Below, piece by piece: positions 27,601-40,976 of a stretch of DNA of 64,000 nt. The notes beneath the pieces are model-generated. The model was not told the origin of the DNA. It made no database searches and worked only from the letters and a program-made list of their open reading frames with translations. The DNA comes from Numida meleagris (lineage: Eukaryota > Chordata > Aves > Galliformes > Numididae). The position numbers were made by a program, and so were the translations under genes. Numbering within the stretch: the stretch's first letter is position 1; each line of letters starts with the position of its first letter. The stretch covers positions 33,374,260 to 33,438,259 of the forward strand of contig NC_034411.1 of NCBI RefSeq assembly GCF_002078875.1, in the 5' to 3' direction.

Positions 27601-28221
27601 CTCCAGGACTAAATACATTAGCAACTACCTCCAGAACAGGACTAGGCAACTATGGGTTTTCAAAGTAATGCCTTTATAATCCATTATCTTATTCAGCAAC
27701 AGTTTAATCATACCATTTTCCATTCAGAAAAGGGGAGAAAATTAGCAAAGAAGATACTACTGGTTTTTACACAAACACACACTCCACAACAGGATACTAT
27801 ACACTGTGCCAATTAGGATCACAAAAATTGAAAAAAAAAAAAATTGGGACTTTTCTGGAAACAAGACTCAGATATACTGCATGACAGCTGTTTAATAGAG
27901 GTTTTGTGAAGATAATTCAGCTGTAAAAAATGGAGTATTCCATATAAACCTTAGAAAATATTAAAAAGTTAATGTTGAACCTTGGGGCTCCAATATGAAA
28001 ATAATTCTGATAGGTAAGTGCTTTTAATTTCCAGGTGTCTTTCAAAGAGAACAATATATAGTTCGTCAGCAAAATAAACACTTTGCATTCAGAAAACGTT
28101 ATAAATAGAATAATGTGAATAATTTTTTTAATACTAAAGTTTTCAACAAAAACTCCTGTTAATGCTCATGCAGTTAGTTGCACTATTGCTGGATGTACTG
28201 CTGATACCACATACAAGAGCA

Positions 28222-28552
28222 TACTCTGAAAGTAATGTCTCTTATTTTATTACATTGACCCATGATGTCAGAAGTAGACACTGGTAGTATGACAGTAGAG
28301 TTTGAACCTTCCCGCCAATATTCCATTACATTTTGTTGCTGTGTGACAGATGGCAGCAGAGGGGCAGTCTGACACATTGGCGCCTGACATGGAAGTGCAT
28401 ATGAAGCAAAGGGGTAGAAAATGCTTACCTAATGGTGGTGATTGTGTTGAAATAGTGTTTTTTAGCTGAGAATTTGTTCTATCAAGTAGTGTTATCGTGC
28501 TCTTTGTATCTGTTATAGTTTCCATGGAAACAGGAAGCATTACTTCTAGAGC
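28222..28552 (+). mobile_element. Internally deleted mariner element (Galluhop-like)
   Basis: A 331-bp non-autonomous copy of the same family as the element at 47994-49258. The ends form imperfect inverted repeats: the left end starts tactctgaaagtaatg and the right end complements to tgctctagaagtaatg. About 190 bp at the left matches the left end of the long copy, through the shared words ggcagcagaggggcagtc and gacatggaag. About 130 bp at the right matches its right end, through tagctgagaatttg and gtgctctttgtatctgtt. Roughly 935 bp of the transposase region is missing between about 28413 and 28416. The transposase start codon has become TTG, so no protein can be made. The left end abuts TA, the usual mariner target. 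The family name is from memory; the mariner assignment itself rests on the long copy's transposase. Confidence 0.85.
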
Positions 28553-29914
28553 AACCAACACATTAAAAATGTAAGGCTTCAGTTTGAGAACCACCTTCTT
28601 GCAATTTATTAGATTGTTACTGTGATCATAGTTTGTATATTCCTAAAGGACACTATGGAGCTTGAGTGTTGGATCTTGCTATCAAACACTTCAGATTTAG
28701 TCAACTAACCACCAGCTGTGTAGTTCTGCATATGGGAATACCACAGTCCAGAAGTCAAGACTTGGCTGAAAAATATTATCTACAGCCTTTATTTAAAGGA
28801 CTGAAAGTATCAGCATACCACACACATAGCAAAGACTTGCCATGCATGGATCAGTCACCGAGCCCATAAAGATTTCCTTAATACTCTTCCCTCCACAGTA
28901 TGAATTCCTTCCATCATTTCAGAAACCACAACTGTGTTTTGAACCCATATCAAGCTTCCCTAGTCCAGCAGCCTACCCTAAGCTGTCTACATAGACTCAC
29001 GGTATTCTGTGAAGATCTAATGACTCTCCACTTTACTTGTCTTTCTGAGACAAAATCAGATGCTATAAGAGCTAAGCTCTTTACTTCGGCCAAAATCAAA
29101 CTGCTAATTAATAATACAAATCACTGATACTTCATGGAGACAAAGTTTACAGTGCTTTGGAAAGCTGTCTTCACAGCCATACAGTTTGAGAAGAAATGGT
29201 CTTTGCCAGGGGAGGTTAGGAATCAAGGATACTGCAAAGGGATACAATATCACCCTATTGGCCCATTTAAGAGTCTTACCTGACAACTCAGTTGGGTTTA
29301 ATATAGATACTAATATTCATTTTTAGCTAGTGTAACAATAGTCAACAGAACGCAAAACACAGAAGTCTTCTCATTTGGAAGTTCACACTCGGCCACTTCG
29401 CGTATAATCAAAGTGGTCCAGTCAAAGTTTGTCCCTGAGAACTTGCTGTGAAATTCTGGTTATGGTAATCTTTGTCTTCTATTATCCTCAATAGCATTTT
29501 CACAGGAGCTGCCCTAGGGAGCTGCTCAAGACCTGAGGTATAAAAACCAGGCATTTGACATTTGGAATTACTTAGAAATACCCTAACAGCAGCTCAAAAT
29601 AAAGGTTTTCTATGTGTGGGTGTAAATGCGTGTAAGTGCATGGCTTTTCTTTGAGACACCTCTGCCTTTCTTAGTGCTAAGTATTTTCTCTGAGCCACTT
29701 TATGTTTGCTGCTTTAGGGTTGATAATAGTAAGTTCACATTCAAGACTTAACCTGTGTCAGAAAAACACAGACATTGAAATGCTAATTGCTACAAAGTTA
29801 CACTATCTGGAAAGCCCAGATTGCCAGATGGTCCACGGCAACATCTCATAGGGATTGCAAAGGTTTTACAAACGTACAAATGAACGTTAACCAGAAACTG
29901 ATCTGTCTTGAGAT
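28553..29914. other. Unique non-coding DNA, no gene recognised
   Basis: Short overlapping open frames of at most 75 codons and no recognisable element. It separates the deleted mariner from the CR1 copy. Confidence 0.6.
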
Positions 29915-31145
29915 CATGAAGGGTTGTGAAGGGTAGGTCCTGCTTGACCAACCTGATCTCCTTCTATGATCAGGTGACCCACCTGGTGGATGAAGGAAAG
30001 GCTGTTGATGTGTGCTCCTTAGACTTCAGCAAAGCCTTTGACACTGTCTCCCACAATATTCTGGAGAAGCTAGCAGCCTGTGGCTTGGACAGGTACACTC
30101 TTTGCTAGGTAAGGAGCTGGCTGGAGGGCCAGGCCCAGACAGTGGTAGTGAATGGAGTTAAATCCAGCTGGCAACCGGTCACGAGTGGTGTTCCCCAGGG
30201 GTCGGTGCTGGGGCCTGTCCTGTTGAATGTCTTTACTGATGACCTGGATGAGGGCATTGAGAGCACCCTCAGTAAGTTTGCAGATGACATCAAGTTGGCA
30301 GGAAGTGTCGATCTGCCTGAGGGTAGCAAGATCCTACAGAGAGATCTGGACAGGCTGGATCTCTGGGCTGAAGCCAGTGGGATGAGGTTCAACAAGACCA
30401 AGTGCTGGGTCCTGCATTTTGGCCACAACAACCCCAGGCAATGCTACAGGCTTGGGGCTGAGTGGCTGGAAGACTGTGTAGAGGAAACAGACCTGGGGGT
30501 ATTGGATGATGGTCGGCTGAACATGAGCCAGCAATGTGCCCAGGTGGCCAAGAAGGCCAATGGCATCCTGGCTTATATCAGAAATAGTGTTGCTAGCAGG
30601 AGCAGGGAAGTAATTGTCCCTCTGTACTCAGCACTTGTTAGGCCGCACCTCAAGTACTGCGTCCAGTTTTGGGCCCCTCACTGTAAGAAAGACATTGAGG
30701 CCCTGGAGCATGTTCAGAGAAGGGCAATGAAGCTGGTGAGGGGTCTGGAGCACAAGTCTTATGAGGAGCGGCTGAGGGAGCTGGGATTGTTCAGTCTGGA
30801 GAAGAGGAGGCTCAGGGGAGACCATATCGCTCTCTACAGCTACTTGAAGGGAGGTCATAGTGAGCTGGGGGGCCGGCCTCTTCTCTTGTGTAACTTGTGA
30901 TAGGACTAGAGGTTGTGCCAGGGGAGAATGAGGCGGGACATTAGGAAATTCTACTTTTCCAAAAGAGTGGTCAGGCACTGGAATGGGCTGCCCAGGGAAG
31001 TGGTGGAGTCACCATCCCTGGAGATGTTCAAGGAATGTTTAGACGTTGTGTTGAGGGACATGGTCTAGTGAGAACTATTGGTGATAGGTGTACGGTTGGA
31101 CTGGGTGATCTTGTAGGTCTTTTCCAACCTTGGTGATTCTATGAA
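29915..31145 (+). mobile_element. CR1 LINE, 5'-truncated, 1.2 kb, + strand
   Basis: The longest CR1 copy in the window. It contains the C-terminal part of the ORF2 reverse transcriptase, the 3' UTR and the typical CR1 3' end, closing with ccaaccttggtgattctatga at 31123-31143. The body starts abruptly in ORF2 near 29915, as expected from incomplete target-primed reverse transcription. The sequence is relatively little decayed compared with the other CR1 copies here, which suggests a younger insertion. No clear target-site duplication was seen, which is usual for CR1. Confidence 0.95.
29926..30900 (+). pseudogene. CR1 ORF2 reverse transcriptase, C-terminal fragment, broken
   Basis: This is the reverse transcriptase that copied CR1 RNA into the genome. 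In one frame the sequence reads RT motif A (DFSKAFDTVSH), motif B ([10 protein letters not shown], about 30196) and the catalytic motif C (FADDIKL, about 30280). The conserved tail follows ([49 protein letters not shown]). One in-frame TAG at 30106-30108 replaces what is normally Trp in this family. Beyond about 30880 the frame shifts by one base, and the remaining C-terminus continues in another frame into about 31070. The N-terminal endonuclease and early RT motifs are absent because of 5' truncation. There is no usable ATG at the front; the leftmost in-frame candidate is a GTG. It is not expected to make protein. Confidence 0.93.
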
Positions 31146-33629
31146 GTTTACTTCTTTTTAGCGTGTGTTTAAAATAGCTTCTGAATGCAATTCATGTCTT
31201 GCAGTAGTTTATAAGACAGAAAAATGCAAGTATACCCACTGTATATATAAAAAATTCAAGGCAACAACATACGTGACCTGTACAATATTACTAAATAGAG
31301 CAATATGAGAATGGTAAAAGAATGTGGTTCTCTACTATGACAAGTATGCTAGTCATTACTTTGCGTCATTTGAATTGGTCCAGAATATACCAATGTCACT
31401 TCTTAGAACCCCAGCTTAAAACATGCATTTTAGATGCATTTTATGAAACCATCCCTAATATTAAAATGAAATTGAAATGGATTTTTTGAATACAGAAAAA
31501 GCCTTACACTAATCATTACTTAATACTGCAGATAGAAGGAAGAGAGATTTGTCTAGCTTTATGTTTAGACTCCTCTTACATCAAACTCTCCAATTAAGAT
31601 TTCTCTCTCTTGTAATTCCCTATGATTCTTTTCAGAGACAACAGAATTAGCTCAAGGTCTCCAAATAGGATGATAATTTACATTGACAGTTAGATGCTGA
31701 GTTATTTTTGTTTTGCAGCTTTAAAAATGGGAGCTGGAATGGCAATGATAATTTCATATTACATGAGGTGGAGAGAATTATTATGCTCACATTTGGTCTT
31801 CAAAGCATAAATCATAATGCATCTTACTTTGAAGTCCCCATCATTTTAGGTCAATACAATATATTTTCATAACTTGCTATGGATGTTAGTTTATTTTCTA
31901 CAGCTCACTAGTTTTAGCCAAGCCACATTTGGCAGCAATTTGTGTCTTTCTACAATGCTTTGAGATCTAAACCCACCAGAGCAGGGAAGTGCACATGTAA
32001 CTCCCAAACTCGGAAGAGGTTATATGTCACCCAGTGCCAAGCTAGATGATGTCACAGCTGAACTGCTTGGGGTACTCAGGCAGGTTAGCTCAAAGCTACC
32101 AGTTTAGTCCAGGAGCTAATGCCACACTATAGGCATGCCTGAGTCCTTCGTCTTTCAGCCTTTTTCAGCCACAGTATAGTACCCACAGAAGAATATATGG
32201 AAGTTAAGCTGTTGCAAAGGAAATTTCAATGACAGGCCATCTATCAGGCTAGAGAAGAAACCAGAAAGGAAATGGAGTTGCAACCTAGATTATGTTTATA
32301 GAAATACAGGTCAAAATTCAATGGATGAATTCTAACAGGAGAAAAAGAATCACTTTTTATTCTATATTGGTTATTTTTAATGAACATTATCTCTGTTTAT
32401 CTTTGAAGACTGTTTTTTTCTTATTATTCCTGTGAGATAAAATAAAAGCCTTCAGTATAATGATAATTCAATGGAGCTACTGTGAATGCATACATTTCCA
32501 AAAATAAAAAATATAAAAATCCCCATCCGCACTATTCGTCATTTTATCAAGTCCTGTATAGTAAAAAGCACTCAGAGGAAAATGGAAAATAATTTTAAAG
32601 GTCTACTGTTGCCAGTGCCAGTTGAAGCAAAAACAGTATCATTAAACAATCCAAGAGAAAAATATCCTAACTGCAATCAAACACCTTTTCAGCAACCTGA
32701 AAGTGAAGCTATTTAGAAGAATGAAAACAGCTGACACTTCCTCACTGCTGTCCCTTGGCTCATCTGTCTAGATGAGTCATGATCAAATAAAACCACATAT
32801 TTGCAATGCTCTTTTTTGTAAGGCAATGAACAAACTGCATTACCATACCATGGAGATTTGAGAATTCCAGCTAGTCCAAAAATATATTTCCAGTGTCCCA
32901 TCTATTTTGCAAATCACTGCACCAAAACTCTGCAGCATCCCCTCCGTTTTCTGCAGCACTCATTTTTCTGCTGTGCTTCAGTGAACACTTCATCAGGTAC
33001 ACCTTTCTTCGTCAGAATAAGATGAACGTAGAGCAAGGTTTCAAATCATGAGAAAATGAGAAAATAATTTCTCCTTTCCCCTCCATCTTTTTTTTAAATC
33101 CACTGACTGCTCCATGTGCTTGCAGAAACCATGATATATTCCTCTGATTGCTGTTAGGAGACGTGATGAAGCTGCAGCCACTGTAGGAGGAAGTGCTTGA
33201 GTTTTTAGATCACTGCCTCTCAGCTTCCACTTTTTTTCCTTACATACCTGTTCTTTTCAGAACAGAATATAAGCATCATACATTACAAACCTCTTTCACT
33301 TAAAGAAATAAATGCACATTTTCTGCATTGGAATGTCTTGAAGCATTAGTCTTCCAAAATCTGCTTGGCATCTATTTCAGAACTGATGAATCAGGATCAA
33401 TCCACAGTAGAGATGCTTTTTGTATCCACATGAAGTGGCTGCTTGCAGCTCGTCAAGAATTTAGGGTTGGCTATATGGGTTTCATCAGAGCCAGCAAATA
33501 CAACAGTCTATAACTACACAAACCGAAACTTAAATTTAGAAAGTTATTAGCCATCCAGTTACTTTTCTCGGGTGCATTCCGGTCAGAAGGAAAGCATTGT
33601 ACAAAGACAGCCAAGTTGGATGTTCTTAG

Positions 33630-33644
33630 AAAAAAAAAAAAAAA
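33630..33644. repeat. A15 homopolymer
   Basis: Fifteen consecutive A residues, with no recognisable retroelement body upstream. Confidence 0.85.
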
Positions 33645-35581
33645 GGTGGTTTACACCCACCACTTCTTATCAACTGTGAAGAATTTTACCTGAACAAGCA
33701 CGCAGGAGTAGAGGCACAGCTAACCAAAGTTTAAACAGATCATATTTTGCAAAGGATGAAGACGACCAAGGCTAGTATGTAGCCAGCACCCTGCAGTCCT
33801 ATTGGACTCTCTTTTCAGTCAGAGGAGAAAAAAGTAGGAATATATTCTAAAGAGTATAATCTAGATGCTTTTTCTCAATAAGATTTCTTATTGGCAGCTT
33901 TGCTGGACCATTTGATGAATGAGTTGTGATTAGATGCCAGTCTCTGCCTAGTCTGTTTTAAATTGTATTTCTCTTTCTTCTTTTCATAGGGTTTCCCTAA
34001 TACACATTTTCCTTTCCCACATTTATTTAAACAGACGTTATTATTTGCATTCTGATGGATTTACCAACTCCTCAGAGCACTCTGTAGTTGCATTTGTGTT
34101 CCAAAACTGCCCTAGAAGCCAGCAGGACAACGTTCTCCAGATCCCTCGAGAGCAGATGGCACAGTACAAGCACCGTGAGCTGATAATACAATGTGCAGAC
34201 CAAGCAGTCTTGGATGCCACTCTCGCCATCTAGTTTGATCCATAAATAAGCAACCAGAAGAATGGCAGTAACTGGCAAAATCTATTGGTATTGCTAAGTC
34301 ATGTCTTGAGAACTAGCCAAGCCATAAACACTACACAGAAGTTTGTAACTGGTTCTTCCCTGAGGGAAATATATTAATTTGATTAGCGTTGAGACCGTGT
34401 TCTTTTCATTAGCTGTAACTAGCCACTTGGGAGAAGGGTCTGCTCTGCACAGGTGGCTTGGACATCTCTTCTTGCTTTCAAGACCCCTGCTTAGAGCCAC
34501 TAGGACAGTCTATTACACGCAGGGAAGCATTTCAAATTACTTTTCCCTAGGCTAGAAAACCATTTAATTTAGTCTTGCAAAATAAAACAAAAGCTTGTAG
34601 TAATGAGAACAGCTGAGGCAGCAGAAGCTATGCAAAGGGGTTTGGGAATCTTTAATGAGACCCTGCTTGGAAGAGCTCTGCTGGCTCCATTTTATAGTTC
34701 TATATGAGAGAACAAAGCTGCGGTTTCTTCACACTTGAATTCTTCTCCTCTCTCCTACTTCAAACAGTTCTCCACCACCTGCTTCAGCTTTTGCTAGAAT
34801 ACTTTTTTTCCAGCCCTATCAGTGAAGTCAACTCACACCATACCTCCAGTACAAACACAGTAGAAACCACATTGGAGCTTAAGGAATGTGCCTACAGCCA
34901 CAGCAGCTAGTAAAAGCTCATCGTTCTCCAAATTTTGAGATGGAGTGAGATCTAAACTAATTTCCAAGGCAAAAGTGATCACAGCTAGCCCAGATCTCTG
35001 CCACACAGTCCCAAGGAGAAGCAGTTAACACCTGACTTTAGGACGTAGTTTAGGTGCGTCTTCAACAAAAGTCAGAGGAAAAAGTAGGTAATGCACCAAC
35101 TCCTTCCAAATTTATAAAATCACAATGCAGCCTGGTTTTATGCAGGCCTACGTTCACATTTCAAAACATTCTCCATCTCCCACAGACAGCTTATATTTTT
35201 AGTAATAACTCTGAAAAATAATTCTGCTTAAGTTCCGATGTCTTCTACTGCTTGTAGTTTTCATGCCTCAAGCTCAAATTTGCCTTCACCCTCAGATGCA
35301 TTACATCCTTCCAATTGATACCAAAAGTATCAATGCCAAAGGAGAGAACTGTGGGTGAAAGCATTTGCAAAACTAAGTCCAGTCTGGGAGCCCAGCCTTT
35401 AAGGAGGAAGCCAGACATCAGACAAGTAGGCTTCATGTGCCAGCAGGCACTGCAATAGAGCATTCATGTCAAAGTCCTTTAGTTTAGAGTTGCAATAATT
35501 CAGGTTTGTGTTACTTTAAAAAAAAAAATTGTGTAAAAATGGCCATCTCCACACACAACAGTTTTCACATTAAAAAGTATC

Positions 35582-35597
35582 AAAAAAAAAAAAAAAA
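35582..35597. repeat. A16 homopolymer
   Basis: Sixteen consecutive A residues. A second A-rich tract lies 65 bp upstream at 35518-35528. No element was recognised beside them. Confidence 0.85.
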
Positions 35598-36432
35598 GAC
35601 TTATCTGGAAAAATACATTTTCATGGAGAGAAATACTAGTCAGCCTTGCCTCACCTCCTGCTGCAGTGAAACCCGATGTTTGAGGGTGCGGCCAGCTCCT
35701 AAGCCAGAAGCCCATTCACTATTCGGCACCAGCACCTCCAACCACTGCTTTCCCTACACTCCCTCAAAATTCCACTCTGCTGCACTCACTCCTGTCTCCA
35801 AAAGATACACTTCCCCACCTCCCTCTGGGAGCACCTCAGGGCAGGGCTAATAATCAGGAAGAGCAGTGACTGTCAAATGGAGACAGTTGTGCTCTGTACA
35901 TAAGGGAAAACAACACAAGATGTTTTGGATGCCCAGAGTGTGATACCTAATTTCTTTTGTGCTGGGCAAGGCAACTTTCAGTACTGCTCACACCACAAGC
36001 TGTGGCACAGAGCCTAGATGCTCACATTCCCTGCAGTTGCTGCTTAAGAGACTTGCTGGCTTTCAAAGTTTATAGAATTCACTGAATTATTTTATTAGCA
36101 AATTTCATTTACTAGAAATCCCTAAGCTAAACAAGCCATTCTGCGTGTTGAAAAAATATTCTTTCACAAAACTGAAGCATCTCAACACTACATTTTAGTG
36201 CTAACATTTTCCCCACCCCGCTTTTGTGTTAATATTTCACAGTCCTTTCTTAAGTGCCGCTGAGGCTCCCCGTGTCCCATTTAGGGCCATGAAGGCTTGC
36301 CACTCTGTGAAATGCAGCCTAGAATAATATGAATATAACATTGGGAAGGAGCACTGAGGTATATTCTAGTGTCTCCCATGCTCTGATCCATCTATGAAAG
36401 GACTGGAACACAAGCAGAAAAATTCTCTGTGG

Positions 36433-36470
36433 AATGTTATGTTATTCAATGTTATGTTATATGTTATGTT
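36433..36470. repeat. Short tandem array of atgttatgtt-type units
   Basis: The word atgttatgtt or a close variant recurs three times within 38 bp, separated by attca and at. It is a small AT-rich minisatellite-like patch. Confidence 0.75.
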
Positions 36471-39400
36471 CAACTGAATCCTGACCTCCTTTGTACTGAA
36501 TATCCACTGCTTTTTATTTTTCCCCCTTCTTTATCATGACATTGTATTGTAAAAATACCATAACGAGGAAAAATTTCCCTATTATATTGTCCTGAAATCT
36601 CTCCTTTTTTTTTCATTTTACTGTAGAGTTGCCATAACTGATGCAACATCTTATTTGATAATCATTTCTCTGCATCCTTTTTAGCATTTTAGTTGTCATG
36701 ACAACAACATGCATTTTGTTTCATATCTATTTCCTAGAACTCTTAGAAGGAGTTTTGGTTGCTTTGAATGAAGTAAGACTCAGTCTCCACTAAAAAGATC
36801 AGAAAGAAACTTGATGCAACGTCTAGCAAACAAAGCATCCTTTTGGAAAAATGTTCTAAAGCTGCTGCATAACACATAACTGTCTTTTCTGATGTCCCTG
36901 TGATCACTCCTAACAAAAATCTGAATGCAAATTTACGAATCTATTTGTAATGTCCAATGTTCTACAAAAAAATCCATAGTTATTGGTTTGGAGACAGACA
37001 GAGACACGGGGAGAGAGGAAAGCTGTTTACAGTACAGTAGGCATGCTTTCATCAGGTAGCATATAGTGGAATTTTGGCTTCAACCTCTCCTGCCCTACAG
37101 CAGGGTCAGATATTTACATTAGGTCAGAGTGCCATCAAAGTACAGTGATAGTATTTTGCACTCACACACAACCTTAATCTAGCAGAATTCTGAGCCTCAG
37201 CAGAAAAAAATGCTGTGGCAGCCTGATACTGATTTAAGCTATGTGCTGTGATGGCGATTTATACTTTATTTTTTGTTATGAGGTGGTTGTCATGAAATTG
37301 TGACCTAACGTGCAAAAAGCTATCCAGTCATGCTGACACTTCTGCAGCTGAATGTCAGAAAAGAGTTTATAGTTTGTAAACTGAGATTTAATTCAGGATC
37401 ACTCATATAGACTAGGCAAAATCACTAAGTTCACCATAGAAGTAACTAACTGTTTATGGAGATGTCAGACCAGTGACTGAAAAAGTCCTTGTCTCTCTGT
37501 TTTTTTTAAAATCTGTTTTCTCCCCTCATAGGCACCAACACTAACTTTGTTAGCTGGAATCTACCCATTTCCCTCTGAAAGGAGTGTCACTACCTCATCA
37601 CTTGAAATGCAGACTTCGGAGCTCATCTTATAGTGCTCAGCTTTGCGTGGCTGTCTGAATTGTAAAATATTTACTAGCTGTGAAGGCTTATCATCCCAAA
37701 AAGAATCCCAACCACTTCCTATAATATGTTAGAATATGCTTTCTGCGTTTGCAGTCCTTACAGACATTCTCTCAGCCAAGGGAAATGTTTTGATTTTCTG
37801 TGAATATATCAGGCTTCTCTTACCACAATGTGAAATTTGGAGTCATCCAAAGTGCAACATGTGGTTTCTAGGTACAGTAGCTGTAACAGTAGGAATGGTA
37901 AAGCACATACATGTAGTTAGGGAGGCAGCAGTTATGAATTTTAGAGATATGAATTGCAATTTTCCTTTTATTGCTTCTGTGGATTTCTATCATGTGTGCT
38001 GTAATGCAGGTGTAGTTTAACTGCCTCATTAACATTTTCTTTAGTCCTAACAAATCTTATTATCCAGGCATCCAGCTCTGGATCTGATGCTTCCCTCTAT
38101 CTTGATCCTATACTTGAAAAGTATATAGCAAAGCAAAGATGTGGCAAAGAAAGGAGTTGCTTGATTTTCCAAAATACAGAGAAAGAATTTATGTGCAAGG
38201 AAATACAAAAAGACAGTAAAGGGAGAAAGTAATGATCAGATAGATCAGTCTTTTCCTGAGCACAAGAACTAAGTGGTAAGTAACCAAAAATTAACACATT
38301 TTGCCACGTATTATCAGTGAACTTAACAGACTGAAAATTAAGAACCTAGCTAAAGAAATGGCTGCAATTACCAGATATACGATGAATAAATTATAAGCCC
38401 TTGTGCTTTATTATCAACTACAAACCATGTAGAAGTGGAAGTTTCCCCTTTTGGATGGTTTATTCAAGAATTTTACATAGAAAGGTGTCCCTGACTTTCT
38501 TCATACACCTCTGGTGCAAAATCTGAAGGAATTAAGATGCTGCTGTGTAGGCTGACGGTTCTGAGATAGGAACACCCAGGTTCCTGGATCACTTCTCCAC
38601 ATCTCTGCACACCCCCTGGCTCAAGTTCCAGCAGTGCCTAGCCCTAGCAAAGCAGAGCTAAGCACAAGAAGTGAAAGCTTTGCAGGGTAAGACAGTATGC
38701 TGCTGCAAAGCAGCCAGCAGCAAGGCTCACTCACTAGCTGGTAGCAGGACACTGCAATCATCAGTGGAAGTACATATCTTAAGCTTACCCTTCTTGTTCC
38801 TCTCATACAGGAGTGTCAGGAAGCTATTCTGTGGTTCTTAAAACAAGAAGAGTTTGTCAAAACTTCATATCCAACTTTCCACATCATGAGCTGACACAGA
38901 AATCTGAATAACCAAGCTACAGACATGTGGGAGTACTGGTTGTTTCTCACACACCCCAATCTAATTGAAGTTAATTGGGCACGTGTGGTAAAATTGGTAT
39001 TCAAAGCCTACTACTCACAAAAAAAAACAACCAAAAACTGACTGGTAGAAATTACCAGGCACATTTACCAGCCTGTAGATAGACAGATTCATAAAGAGCA
39101 GTAGAAAGCATTGCACTCTGTACAGATGCACAACATGCAGTTGAGAGACAATTTGAAGAGAAACTAAATTAATATCTAATTGTTTGGAAAGGAAAGAGTG
39201 AAAAGAGATGGATGTGAAAGTGAGTTAAAAAATATCTCCAAAGAAGACAGATCTCTAACTTATAATTGCAAGCAGCAAGATTTAAGTAAAGCGACTACAT
39301 GCAGAACCCAGGCTAATTCACTGATCTTCAATTTATTCTTGATTCTCAGAATTCTATTGAGAATTAACCATTTGCTTTAATATACTCTAAAGCAGCTCAC

Positions 39401-40950
39401 TGCTTAATAATATTTCTTTTGTGTGAATTAAGAATTTATTTAAGATATGTGTCAACATCAATTCTTCATATTAAGAAATGCAGTCATTCTAATTATGTTT
39501 TAAAGAAAACAAATGTTCATTCTCTTCCTAATCTTTATACTGGGATAAAGTATAATTTATAAGAACCCATAACAGGTACAAATTCTCTCTCTCCTCCCCA
39601 AATACATTCGTAAAAACTCAATTTTCAAGTATTGGTACTCTTACCAAAGCCAATCCAGTTTCCACATTGTCACTATTTTAGTTAGATGATAAGAATATGT
39701 CCCAAACTCAGTTTCCTTTCAAATCATCACCAATGTTTGCTCAGTCTTCCACTTACTGTATCAAGTGGAGAACACATTTTTAGTTTACATAGGTATGAGT
39801 CTCCTTCAGTCATCACTGCTGTAATTGAATTCACAGTGTACAGCACATAAAGGGGAAAATATTAGGTATCTCATTTTTATATCAGTCTCAAAATTATTTT
39901 ACCCGAGCACTTGTCCTCTCCTGCAATATTAAATCAAGTTATCTATTTTGCTCAGTGCTTGTTTATATATAAACACTAGCTTTTCTTTTCAAATCTTTTA
40001 CTTTCTTATAAAGTAAAGCTGAAATACAACTCACAGCTACAAAATTTTGCTCTAGACTTTGTTAGCACTAACCTTTTTTTTTTCTTTTTAAATATAAGCT
40101 ACTTTGTCAGAATTTAGATATTAGAAATTCTGCAAAGTCTACTAGTATTCTCCAGTATGAAGTACTGGAGACTTGCTTCAAGTAAGCTTGCAGAGCCTGG
40201 CCACCTTCTAAAGTAAGCAGCTCTGAAACTGGCCATGAAAAGTACCCAATAAGAGCTTCTTAGATTGCTTTTAAAAAGCCACTCCACTGACCGCAGTATA
40301 CAAGACACTGGAGAAGGAAATTTATTTTTAGATATATCTTGGTTTTGTTTCATCATATAACAAGCAGAATTAAGAATACATTATTATTTAAAAAAATTCA
40401 GAAAGCCTCAAGTAAGCACTTAACATTTTTCTGTGCCTGCTTTCTGTATGTGGAAGAAAAACAGGACTTCATGTCTAAAGGAGGCTCACAGCCACGTGTC
40501 CTACAACACCCTAGTTCACTTTTAAGTACTTATTATCCAAACCAAACCATTAACAAAGCAAACAGAGGGGGATAGAAAACATGACAGATAGTTGTAATTA
40601 TTCAAAAGCATAGCTCAACTTAATCAGCATCTTCTGAAGCTTTAGCCTTTGAAGGTGAAACGTAGCACTTGCCCGCCAGTACCTAGCACAGCCCAGAAAA
40701 AAAGGCAAGCAGAGTAGCTAGGAAGTATCTTCCATGACTTCCTGACTTTTGCAGATGGGGAAGGCTACTCAGTAAGTCTTAAGAAGATGTCTCCAAACTC
40801 ACTGGGCTGTTCCAAATTGCATCAGCTGAGATAAGCTCCAGCATGACAACTTGGCAGGACAAGATCGCCAGGCAGTACCAGTGATGCGGAAACAACCCTT
40901 CCCTTCTCAATTCTTGATACCTACAGCTCACTGGAGTGCACCTCCATGAC

Positions 40951-40976
40951 AAAAAAGGAAAAAAGGAAAAAAAGAA
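40951..40976. repeat. A-rich (A6GG)n simple repeat
   Basis: Runs of six, four and seven A residues separated by GG. It is low-complexity purine sequence. Confidence 0.75.

Larger units (their letters stand above)
17001..28221. other. Unique non-coding DNA, no gene recognised
   Basis: Mostly AT-rich, with slightly GC-richer patches around 19080-19420 and 20340-20600. Open frames (the longest is 23820-24269, + strand, 149 codons) have no recognisable domain. Short A-rich tracts occur at 21769-21790, 24660-24681 and 27831-27843. A cluster of homeodomain-type cores at 18161-18330 is listed separately. Confidence 0.55.

Noticed and set aside
28268..28594. A 108-codon minus-strand frame.
   Set aside because: It lies antisense across the deleted mariner copy, whose transposase direction is +, so it is not a gene.
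30105..30978. Minus-strand frames of 108 and 116 codons over the CR1 copy.
   Set aside because: They are antisense shadows of the CR1 reverse transcriptase frame.
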